This document shows positions 37,308-49,400 of a stretch of 64,000 nucleotides of DNA, piece by piece. The notes under the pieces were generated by a model. The model was not told the DNA's origin. It searched no databases and saw nothing but the letters and a program-made list of their open reading frames with translations. Source of the DNA: Neelides folsomi (lineage: Eukaryota; Arthropoda; Collembola; Neelipleona; Neelidae); the NCBI GenBank assembly GCA_034687125.1, contig JAQGBZ010000077.1, positions 124,001 to 188,000 of the forward strand, given 5' to 3'. A program made the position numbers and the translations under genes. Each line of letters opens with the position of its first letter. The first letter of the stretch is position 1.

Positions 37308-40300
37308 TCACTCATCCGTCGTCTGTTTGGAGAGGGCAAGAAGGATCATCGTTAGCTCCTTCTTGTTGATTTTCCCATCACGGTTGAAATCACAGCCCTG
37401 GAGGATTGTGTCTTCAAAGTCCTGCAGGTCGTGAGCGTCATAGTCCTTAAATGGAAAAAAACGTCTAATTCGCCATCGGAACTACTAAAGGAAAAGCCGA
37501 TACCCTCTTGGCGAGCTCGAGGAGGTCCTTGAGAAATCCTCTTAACTCCTCGTTCTCTATCGTTCCATTGTTGTCCTTTCGACCATGGAGAGAATATAAA
37601 GAAGTACAATAATTAGATTCAAACCACTGTAAGAATATCAATTTCAAAAAAACCAATTTATTTCAACTCGTCAAATATTGGAAATGTCGAATTGCCTCAG
37701 GAATATTCGTAACGTCTATCGCTCAATACACCCAATAATAATATAAATGTGGTATATGGGAGTTTATTTCTTAACTTTCTTTTCTCTCACTTTTTTTCGC
37801 AATTAAATTTTTCGAAATGAATCATTATGAAAGTACAAAGTAATACGATTTAAGTCTGTCAGTCATTTAACAAAAGTTCTAATGACCAATGTTCCGATAG
37901 AAGGAAAATATATTTGTGAATTAATCACCCACGGAAAGATAGACAATATTTGAGAGCTGTCGTTATTCATTAAATGAACGTTCAGTGATGAAAATTTTAA
38001 TTATTTGACATTAATTCACTACTAATTTAGTTCATCGACATGTGCAGAATTTCTCAAATAGAATGGAGTGTGAAATATGGAAAGAGAAAACTTACTCGAT
38101 CGTAGAGGGCAAAAACACGTTCAATGTCTTCCTTTGTCAGCTTCGTCGCTCCCTAAGGTTGAGAATGAAAACAACAATATAGAGGTCATAATTGAATTGG
38201 TCTTATCGGAATGCAAATGCGTCCGACTTGTAACGGCTGCGCACCCTCATTGATCTTACGAAATTGATTGATTATCTCTTTTTTCCATAAAGCCAATTAA
38301 CCTTCCGAAGCTTTCTTTCCTTTCTCCGAATAATTAGGGAGGATGCGGGAAGGGCTCTTGACATTGAAGTTAATCGATCTTGACTCTTAAGTCTCACTAT
38401 TACAAACACGCGGGCGACAAGGGGAGGAGAACCCAAATGAATTGGTTATAAGAACCCTCCACTATTTTTTGTTTACCCTCCCAAGTTGGTGGACGCCTAA
38501 TCTAAATTGACGAGACTAAATTACCATTTTTTATTAGACCTATAAAGGCATTATAGAACCTACGTGAGTCAACTTTTTTATATATTAATTGGGCATTTCA
38601 AACATTAAGTTTTGTTTTAGCTATGTTCTATTATGTCCTGTAAAACTTGCTAAATAAGGTCTGTGTGTATTCTTATATTATTTTTAACAACATCAATTAT
38701 GCCGCAATTTAAGTAATTGGATTTGCTCAAGGCTTTCTATCTTGATAGTATTTTCACCATTCTAACGCAGCAATTTAATTGCTTTAGTGTTGGTGTGATG
38801 AAACAAACACGTCACTATTAAAGGGCGTTTTTGCTTAATGTCACATGATTATTTAATGGAAATCTGAATCATAAAAATGTTATTTTTGATTGATTAGTTA
38901 CATGTATCAGGCCATGTACCATATAAATATTTTACTATCCTCCTTTCAGGATTACTTTATGGCTATATGAACCGATACAAAAATTAGTATTTAGTATTAT
39001 GATATTTTAACATGTTATTGATTTCAATTTCATAAAAATGTTATTTGATAAATAATATGGTAATATTGATATGTCGTAATATGACGCTTAATTTAATAGA
39101 GTACAGAGCAGAATTGAGCTCGTGTTTTTTTGTATTACGTTCTTCTGACATTTGATTTCTCCTCAATGAAATATGTGAAAGTTGACAAGAAGTATTGAAT
39201 TTGAAAATTTAGTTATATAACATTATGAATTATTAAAAAAGCAAACAAATGTTACTTTGTTCCTCCTACTAAATACATAATTAATATTTTTGATATGCCT
39301 CTTTAAATACCATATTTATTGGTATGCTTTATAATGAGGAAGTAGAGTTTAGAAAAGAGTTAAATGTTAAAGAATATGCGTATACTTTTAATAAAAAGAA
39401 AATGAGCTGCGGTTGCATGTTAAGAAAGAAATGTTTGGGTTCTCCCCACGTCATGTCAGTCGATTATTCCTCATAGGAATATTAAAACGACCATTCCTAC
39501 TTGTTTAGTGATATTGTGGGGGATATTTTTTAAACTATTCCCTTTCCTTCCACGTGGACTGAATCGCATGAGTAATTAGAATTATTGTAAATAGGTTTAC
39601 TCTATGTTAGAGAATGGGTATTATCGGAATGATTTAAATAAGTGGGGAGAAGTGTGATGCTTTTGAGTACGAAACAAGTAGGGCACCACGAAACAAGAAA
39701 GGTCAAACATTTACACGAGGGGCGAAAGGGCGAAGAAGGGCGAGCAGTGAAAGCAAAAGCGTAAGAGTGTGAGAATTATTAAAAAAGAGTACAAAAGTCA
39801 CTTACTTCAAGTCCTTCCTGCATAAGCGAAAGAATGGAAGGTACAATAAGAATGAGATATAAAAATTGTAAATTGTAGGTTAAATTATGTGTTAAAAGAG
39901 GTTGACTCTCCAAATTAATTATTAAGTACATTTACGATACATAATAGTTTTATAAAATTTTATGTATAAAATCGCGGATCATAAAAATTATGTTTATTAT
40001 TGGAAAAAAGTGATTAGTTTTAAAATTCATCAATCTTGAAAACTCTTAGTCCACCAATATGAGGCAAGAGAGAAAGAGAAATATTTGATATATTGATCAA
40101 TAGAGTTAATGACGAGAACAAAGATAAATAAAATGTAATTGCTCAATTAAGTAGGATGAGTGTGTTTGATTGTAAGGGAAATGAGCAGGAAGCAACGACA
40201 CTCATGCAGGAGAATTAATTACAGATATTTAATAGAATATAATTGAAAGATAAATATTGCTTGTAACACGGCAAGAATCTGTTCGATGCGAGACGGCAAA

Positions 40301-43300
40301 TTTTTCGTTTTAAAAACAATGTAAACGACGATCGGGCAAAATCGGGCTTTTGAGAAAAGAAAATCCACACAAGAAAACGAGAAGAGTCATTTATTGATGC
40401 CAGTGCGTAGGAAAAGTTGAGGAGGATTTTTACGGGAATAAGATAAAGTTACCGTACCTTTCTCACCTTGAAAACTTGTCGACAGAGGAAGTTTTCTTTC
40501 ACCGGAAGAAGCCTAAACAAGTAAAGGTTCATTCATGAGTTCCCTTCCTTTATCCGATTTACTTGAGATATGTACATAAGTAAATAAAAGTAGTTGTAGT
40601 AATATGATTGTATGGTTTGAATAGGAAACTCACTTTGCCATCTCCGACAGCTGCAGCTTCCCATCCTTGTTCGCATCGAAGACCTGGAGCTGAAAATGAA
40701 ATTGTTTGTTCTGATAAGTTCCGCTTAACCCTTTCCTTCTTTTTCATTCTTAGCATTGTAATTAAAGGAAGAAGATTCAAAAACAGGGAACTATAATCAT
40801 GATAACTCCTAGGCTCATAAAAGAACTTTCGCTTTCTCTAAGCCGAGTTTGAGTTTGAAAGTTTGAAATAAGAAGGATTCAATTATTCTACCAAGGATTG
40901 TAAATTGGATGTAGGGCATGTTTTTGTAAAAATGTTATATCTTAGGAAAAATGGTGAGTTTTCCGTTTCCCACACTCACCATCGTGTCGGTGTATTCGAT
41001 GAGTTTGTCTTCTGTCACATCATTGATCTTCTTCGCCTCACGCAACAAATCTCGGAGGAAGTTCTAGAGGAAGTTTATTATTCCATTATTCTCTTTCTTA
41101 CATTATTTTGGAAAGATGAGCAAATGAAAGACTTTTAGCATTTCCCACATTGCTCATACAATAAATAGCAATTTTTCACTTCTCACACTTCATCTATTTT
41201 TAATATGTTGAGGAACATTTATGCCTGGGATATTTCCGGTTAGGTGAATTCGTTTAATCATCCCCCACTCCCAGAAACAGGGCAGAGATAAAATAATAAA
41301 ATTCAATGGGCGAAAGATATGGAGATGAAAATGAGAAATATGAGAGCTGAGGAATTTTGTAAAATTGGAAACCGAGCCGTAAACTTATGGTAGTGATGAG
41401 AAAAGTTTTGGGTTGAGTAAAGAGGATTTGGGATATTTTAAAAGCATAGAGAGGAAATCGGAGAATTTAAGGGAAACCCTCTCAAAGGTTGGGAGATCAT
41501 GCAAGTGGAAAATCGACCATTATTCAGATGGGAAGAAAAGGAGATGGCTGCCAACTGTGGATGAACCGCACTTGAGAAGATTCCTCATAAATTACAAGTA
41601 GGAACAAGTCCCTAAAACCGCAAGCGAATAATTCATTCAAGAATTTCTCATCTGAACCTTCAACTCGTCAGCTTCGATGAACCCGCTCCCATCGCTATCA
41701 TACTCGCGCCAAATCTAAAGTGAATAATTGAACACAATTGAGTTTAGAGCGTTAACACGGAAATTATCTTTACACTCAGACTAAATGTTCTGTACATTTG
41801 AAGTGATAAAACGGATACCGGGTAATTGGTACCAGGTGCATATTTTGATCCAATAATGACTCTGAACATTAATGCTCGGAGACAAAAGGAAGATTTGAAA
41901 TATGACTATAATAAACTGTCTTTCTCTCTCTTACCTTCATGAACTCAACGCTCGACTCCAGAGGATTATCGAAGCGGAAAAGGAGAAGAAAGTTTTCCTC
42001 CATCGGCAACAATTGGGCAAGCTGGTGAGAGGAAAAGTTGTTTTGGGTGGAATCAAAAGGGGTTTATGTGGCTTACCTCTCGGATGTCAATTTTTCCATC
42101 TCGGTTGTCATCATAGGCTTCCATAAAGCACTGCTTTAGTTCTGCCAACATCGCGTCCGACACAACCTATGAAAATATTCAAGAAATTCCCGACCGTCTC
42201 AAGAGATCTATTCAACTCACCTCGGGTCCTGAATCAACAGAGTTGACACTTGACACAAATTCCCGGAGGAAACAGTCCAACTCCGTTCCCTCAATGTTTC
42301 CATTTCCTGTGTGCATTAAATTGGGTACATTAGTTATATGGTACATATACCATACATGTCTGTATAGCTTGAGACTTTCTCCAGACTTTTTAACCCCTGA
42401 CTTCACAGACTTCACACCCTTATGCAAAATTGAACATTTCTTCCTTTTTTGTCAAGTTCTTAGGTTTAAAGGTTTATAATCCTATAGATTTCCCTTATCT
42501 GAAGAAAACTACTTACAATTTCCAAAGTGTTAAAGTTTTATATTCTTACATTTAACTATAATTATTTTATGCTCAAAATGTGCATGTTTTAACATTACAA
42601 ATTGTTCTCATTTCACATTAATTTTTAATTTGATTAGAAAAGTTTCACATGTGATTGTTCTAATTATACATAATGGCTGCTCTCGTTTTAGATATATCAC
42701 ATATAATATTCTTGAAATATAATATAACTTATTAAAAATGTAAATTGTTGGCCTTGAAGATTAGTTGAAGAATTTACGAAATTCATTAAAAAAATAACTT
42801 TTAGAGAGCATTAGCACACAAAGAAAGGATAATTTTTATTATAATGGGCATAAAATCATTGTTTGTAATGAACTTTAAGATTTGCCTACTCAAATTGACT
42901 GAGGAAGCAAAATTTTACTTTTTCTCTGAGGAATGAATAATCTTTTGAAAATTGTTAAATCAAGTTACGAACTTTTCTATTCTTTAAACCTAATACTTAC
43001 AAATTGGTGGTAACTTTAATAACTGTCCTTAATTTTGAGTGTGTTTCTAAAAAATCTAAAGGGTAAAGACTTCAGAACTTGTTAAGGAAGTTAAAAGGAA
43101 ATCCTTAGAAAATTTACATAACAAAATGATCCCAGCTCCTAGTAAAAGCTTTATAATGAAATTATTTGCGGGGAAAGGGAAGTTAATACGTTAATAGCGC
43201 TGTAAAGAGATTGCTTAATTTAAATCAACTCTCACCATCTTTATCATAGTGGCTCCAAACTTCCATGAACTGGTTAGCCGTAAGCTTCTTTAACTCGTGG

Positions 43301-43939
43301 CTCTTTGGGTCTCTAAATTGCCGCATGAAGTTGGCGCACTTGTCAATGTTCGACTATTAATTCAAAATAATTAGCATTAGCAATTAATTTAATCTTTTTC
43401 ACTCATGTCGTCCATAATTGCTCCTTTATCTTTCATTAGAAATACACCTTAGGGAAATACGACCTCCATTCTAATTTACATCTTTCCATGCAAAATACAA
43501 TTACTGTTATGTAAAATGAAAATAAATTAAAGCTCAGCAAGTTGTATCTCCAACATGGCTCAAATATTTCAATATTTCTTATTCTTATAAACTTTTGCTT
43601 TTTTACATCATGTTAAAGATAATTTTAATTACATAAAATTTATTCTAAAAATTGCATAATTTGTTCGTTAAAAATCTCCATATTTATGAAAGTAATTCAA
43701 TAAAAACTAAGAGCTGAGAATGTGAGTGTTTTGTTTCCTCAATTTCGCCATATAGAAGGAAAGGGAGAAAGCACTCGAGCAATCTAAATTTGAAAATTTC
43801 CATAAAACTGGTGGCTGGGGGAGGTAAGACGAAGGTGAAAGATGTTCTAAAATATCACAGGTGTAATAAATGAAAAGAATGAGAAGTGAACCTTGAGCTC
43901 TGAAGCGGACGGGCTGCTCGTCATCGTGGCTCCAGACAT
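37308..43939 (-). CDS. Cbp53E: Calbindin-32 / Cbp53E-like protein with six EF-hands
   Basis: Twelve exons: 43939-43892, 43353-43236, 42306-42221, 42166-42077, 42021-41935, 41714-41658, 41063-40980, 40689-40634, 40512-40467, 38152-38096, 37575-37504, 37445-37308; 312 aa, essentially the length of Drosophila Cbp53E. Six 12-residue EF loops are complete: DKDGNGNIEGTE (53-64), DDNRDGKIDIRE, DSDGSGFIEADE, DANKDGKLQLSE, DRDNNGTIENEE and DFNRDGKINKKE. Each has acidic or amide residues at positions 1, 3 and 5, glycine at 6 and glutamate at 12, so all six look able to bind calcium. In vertebrate calbindin and calretinin the sixth site, at least, is degenerate. Linkers such as LLPMEENFLLLFRF and LLPVKENFLCRQVFK are family-specific. 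The protein is a cytosolic calcium buffer or sensor, in neurons and muscle in flies. Intron 9 (40466-38153) is by far the longest and contains a candidate microexon. Confidence 0.97.
39806..39817 (-). other. Candidate 12-nt microexon of the calbindin gene (Glu-Gly-Leu-Glu)
   Basis: On the minus strand, TTTCGCTTATGCAG is followed by GAAGGACTTGAA and then GTAAGTGAC, a near-ideal acceptor and donor 12 nt apart. The site lies inside intron 9, whose flanking exons meet at phase 0. Inclusion would insert EGLE between QVFK and GATKLTKED, in the linker before EF-hand 5, without breaking frame. Confidence 0.5.
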
Positions 43940-46491
43940 TTTCGTAAACGTGTGCGAGGCAAGAGGTTTGATGAAGTAGTGACCAAGAGCCGCGAGGCCC
44001 TCACCGTTTTGTGTAGGGAGTGGAGAAGGCGCAGAAGGCCCAGCTCAAAGGTCTCACTCGGGTGTCCGTAATGAGGAACGGGAATGTCTCTGGTACATTG
44101 GCGAGGTTCCCTCAAGTGAATTATGAAGGATCCTCTCACTCCAAGCGGCGGACTCGAGGTCGGAACAACTCCCATGAGGAGGAACCATCTCGTGCACATA
44201 TCTATCCATGTACTAAATGTATGTAAGTAGAACCATCATTTGTTCAACTATTCACCAGGACCGTACTAGGAGTATAAGTATCCTACATAGTATGCCTAAG
44301 TATATAGTAAATAATAATGTTCCGTATGCAAAGGAGTGTATTTGATGAAAAGAAAAACTTTCTTTGTCAAAATCCTTCTTTGAGATGAATATTCAAAGGG
44401 TTCTTTCTTTCATCAGTCATCACTCATCATTTTGCCTTCCCACCGTCCTGTGGGGTCGACCGTTTCTCTCCCGGCTTTATTCATCTCCTTCCTTTACATT
44501 TAATTCCGACCATTTCCGAGATTTGTTTTATAAATTGGCACCGGCCTATTTTATTGAATGTGAGAGGAAGTGGATTGTTTGAATATTTCCATTCAACCGT
44601 ACAGAGGACATTTACAGTCGCATGAGCGGGGAGCGAAGGGAAAATCAATAATTGCTCTATATGCCCCAAAACAACAATCAAGGTCTTTCAAAAGTCTCAA
44701 CGATCTGACGGTTCTTCCACAGAGAGTTTCCAAATACAAAATGAACAATACCACTTGGAGATTAACTGTTAAAACCTATTACAATACCAATAAACAACAT
44801 CAGGAGAAAATTGAAATATTGGATTTAATAGCCATTTCTTTCATTTCATTTTACAACGTGAATTTATTACATGAACAAGCCATTAATATTTTATCAAACA
44901 TTTAGCCTTTTTGACAATGTCAATAAATTGAAAAAAAATGTCAAAAATGATATTTAAATTTAATAGCCCAAGTGGGCAATTTTATATAGAAAATGGCCAA
45001 ATTCCTTTAATATTTGTTTTCAAATGACTGGGTTGGAGAATATCTTCCTAATACTTGTAGAATAGATAGTCACATTGTGTATTCAAGAACTCTTTCTCAA
45101 AAGTCATCTTGCTCTTTTATTCAATTGAATTGAACTCAATGACGACGATTCCCTGATTCGATTCTACGACCGGATACGCTCATTTTATTTCATTCCGACA
45201 TGTGTATCCGTTCATCCATTCCCTTTCCCGATATATTTCCCTTTATTTATTTCAAAGAAATGAAGAGCGAAATTACATAAATACAGATACTTAACGTAAG
45301 TACTATTTGCATCCTCCTCAATTTATCGTGGAACTTAACACGTGGATGATTATTTACATTGAAAATCATTGAGTGGAAACGAGGAGTAAATAAATGGGCA
45401 GAATGTTTATAAATAAACAATAAAACCATGTGTAATCATTTGGGTGAAGTGCGAAGATGTCAACTGAAAATGTCAGAGCCAAAGGGATAAAACGGCTCTT
45501 GACTTTGACACATGACCTAGTCTTGTTTCAACTTGGAGTAATTGCAAATAGAGTCAAGGATGCTTGAAGAAAATTGAAAGTGAAAAGGATTCATTCCGCT
45601 ATCTAATAACTATACTATTATTATCCATTCCAGCTTACTTTACAGGTATATCAACAAAGCATAGTATACATTATAAAAACTAGGGCTTTGATATTATTTG
45701 TTCCTTGTTAAGTTTACACACAGAGCATTTGTATTTATGTAGGGGAAAACAACTTTGTTTACTATACCGTTGTTTAGACTTGACATATAAGAAAGTTTTT
45801 ATTTACAGCTTATGTCTGTTGGATAACTTGTCACTAGATAAATTGACAAGTTTTTTTTCAGTAGAAAAAAGATAATTGAGTCTTTACTAAATATAAAGGC
45901 GGCACAATTTGAGTGTCTTTCCCCTCAAAAAGAGATTTGTTATTGGAGGAGGACGGAGTGACAGGATGAGAGAGGAGGAATAAAATTCCCATTCCACCAA
46001 CTCCTTACAATCACAAAAGAAGTGATCTGTGGACCTATGGGAGTGTAAAATTGAAGCATTCATAGGGAGCGAACGTGTAAAGTGGAAGGTAATAGGCAAG
46101 AGGGTCCGTCACCCTAAAAAGCAGAACAGATGGGGTCTATTTTCTTTGGAGAGGGTCTGGGTGATCTCCCTGGTTGTTGGCTCCGGGTGGAGTAGAGGAA
46201 GATGTGAGGCTAATTGCATCTCCGATTCATAACTGATCCTCAATGGCATACCTCTCTGGTACTATCTTCCATGTACTAATCTTCATGTTGTCATCTGTAT
46301 ATCTCCTCCTCTTGTACAGGAGGTCGGAGATGACAAGGATATACAGGATGATGAAGATCTGAAGACGATATGATCTTGTAAGCCACACTTGGCATTGGCA
46401 CTCGCCCCTACTTGAGAGGAGGACAGGAGATGAAGAGCTATTCTTGAATTCCTTCCCTCACTACGTGTCCTAACTGGCGAAAGAGGCGGTC
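43940..46491. other. Divergent region, calbindin / fibrinogen-related gene
   Basis: This 2.55-kb region should hold both promoters. A small hairpin (TGTCATCT ... AGATGACA) lies at 46289-46335, about 160 bp before the fibrinogen-related ATG. ORFs at 44020-44226, 44570-44905 and 46029-46232 match no family I know and lack splice support. Confidence 0.5.
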
Positions 46492-49400
46492 ATGGGATTG
46501 AAGTTTCTCTGCCTTACCTTCACCTTCGTCGGTGCTTTCTTGAGCCATGGGAGAGCCTCTGGAGAAATCATCAAAGTATCAACAATTTTTTTTCTTATTT
46601 ATATTTCTCCTCGCTTCATTCGGATTTATAACTGGGATAACTCATAGAAAGTCTGATTTGCCGAGATGGAATAATTTTCCTAAAATAATTTTTCTCCCTC
46701 TTGGGCCGAGAGAGGTTTATTTATATTTACTCACATGTTTTAATGTTTAATGCAAAACAAAAACAAGCCTCTTTTCGTATATTTATATTATTTATAATGA
46801 AACTAGACATCTACTAATGCAATTCCTTTTAAAAAGTTTGAAGTTACCGTGTATGGCTTCTTTCTCCAAATTGAAAATACATTTGACTAATTGAAAATTT
46901 CATTAATTCTCATATCCTTTCTACCCTTCACTTAATATGCTAATAATTTAGATATTCACTATACAAATAATGAATAAGGTAGCGAGGCAGCGACAGCTCT
47001 TTCGAGTTTCGATGCACAGTTGAATATTTAATAAAGTGGTTGAAGGCTCACGTCGTTAGTGTGTAACATTTATATACCAAATGTATTAAAATATGTATAC
47101 TAAATTCATATTTATTTGAAAACTAGCAAATATTTGCCATCAGATTGTTTTATAGTGATTACATTATTAATTTAATTCTGATAAATTAAATTGTAATTAA
47201 ATTGTATCACATGTATCTTATATACTTATCTACCATGCTCTACTCTACAATTTGGAAAAAGAATTTTGTATTGAAGTGGATTCATAACTTACATGTGAAT
47301 TCATGTATATTATTATGTATTTCTTAAAAGCTTATTGTTAGTACATTTAGCAATGGTATCTTACATCCAGCTCAGTACGTTTCCTCAACTTTGTTTTATA
47401 TATAAAATGTAGGGAATAAAAAATAGAAGTAATGCGCGAGGTCGCAATAAGCAACGTAAAAACATTGAGAGTAGTAAAAGTGAGTTTGGATGGAAAGTTG
47501 TGAGTGTTTTTGCAGGAAGGTCAGCGGATGCTCGGAGCCCAAAGTGGCCTCGAAGCCTCCACTCCCGCTGAGTTCCAACAACTGGTCCGGATATTTAGCG
47601 AAGACGGGGAAGAAGTTGCTCCGCCAATGTACAAGAATGAGATGGGGAAGGAAGAAGGCAACTCCCTCACCGAGACCTTCAACACCATCATGGAATCCGG
47701 GAGTGAGGAGATGAGCTCGGAGCGGAGTGCTTTCTCCACAGCCGTCCAACCAACCTACACGGCCCTCGATGCGTCCGAAATAATGGGTCAGGCGATGAAG
47801 CTCATTCGGCTCGACGACCATCTCTCTTTCCTGGCTGGCCAAGTGACCTATTAACCTCATATTCCCAGTCTCTCTCGGTCCCCTTTAACCACCCAATTCC
47901 CAGATGCGCCTTTATGACTCCGAACGGATGGAGAACGCGAACGTGAGCGCGGAGCACGAGGCGAAATTCGATATCCTCATGGAGGAGATGAGGTCTTTGG
48001 GTGAGGCGGGCTTTGAATTACAATTGCAAATTCCTAATGAATCCTTCCCCATCCATCTCGCCCGCTAATCTCGTTGTGATCAGGGGTCGGAATGTCCCAA
48101 TCCGCCGCCCGGATCGGGGAAACCCAACGGAGACTCGAATCAGAATTAACAAAATTGAACTCCAGACTCGATTCCGCGATTGAAATATTCGTTCGAGCGG
48201 CTACATTGTCAGTTCATCAGTTTTCATCAACATATTTTGAACTATGCTAAAAGCCTCATCTGCTTTCTCTTACATTTAGTTTTAGTTAATCTAAATACGC
48301 CCGCCAATTTCCCTTCCCTTCCCAACCTAACCTATCCTATATTATAAACTCCGGCTTCCTCGACCTCAAAATTGACTTTCGTTCCTAATTTCCTATCCGC
48401 CTTCTTATTTCATCGCAAATTGGCTCGCTGTTAATTTCCTTGTCCTCCCGAGATCCTCTCAATAATTCCGCTCAATTTCTGTTCCTGAAGGCTGAGAAAT
48501 TGCAGGATGAAACTAATTTGACAATTTATGAAATAGGGTGGAGAGCAAGGAAGGAAACGCCAAGAGGGACACTCAGGTTACGTTTAATTTATTGCACACA
48601 TGCATGTAGATAGATGTATTTCCACAAAGCCCCTCTCCTCACGCCATCCTACTGAGGTCAAAAAGGTTCTTGGGATAAGACTCAAAAGATTTAAGTATTA
48701 AGTAGATGTTCCTTTTCATTCTTTGTTAGCCATTTGGGAGGGAAATGAAAACATTCTCGTTCCTTTTACTCCTATTTTATTCTCTAGTCTTTCATATTTA
48801 ACACTGCGTGAGGAATGTGAGATTTTCCAGGCCCTCTCGTCGGATCTCCAGGAGCTGAAACGAGAAGTGGGAGACGTGGGTCAAGTGTCTGTCCAGGCCC
48901 TGCTTGCCCTTCAAGTGAGCACCTCGAGGAATGTCTCTTTATCAATTCATTCCCTTTCACTTGTATAGAAAACGGAGGAGAATATTCTTTACGCAATGCG
49001 GCAAGAAGGGCGAAAGGGAGAAGGAGGGCGGGCGGAGATCGGCCCTGAATGCTCAAAACAACGTATAAAGAGGAGGAACCCGCGGAACCCCTTCGTCTCT
49101 CACCCTCAACTTATTGATTGTCTAGGAGGGGCCTTAAGGAACGACTACTGCTCCGACGTAGAGGCGCCTTCCGCCCCGCAAATTCGCAGGAACATCGGCC
49201 ACAGCGGACACATCACCCCGGCAATCAACCTCCACACGATCCAGATTCTCAACAAATCCCTTGATGTCATTTGTGACTTTGATCCTAATGGGGGTGGAGG
49301 GTACGGACATTAATACCGTCTTAATCTATCAACTTCTTACATCTCCACGAACACGAGTTGGCCATTGATGCATAGCTTCCAACAAAATGCCATTAACTCA

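Noticed and set aside
44570-44905. 111-aa ORF between calbindin and the fibrinogen-related gene
   Set aside because: No recognisable domain; composition matches surrounding non-coding DNA.
47396-47860. 154-aa minus-strand ORF
   Set aside because: It is antisense to the fibrinogen-related exon 2, which has splice sites and frame continuity on the other strand.
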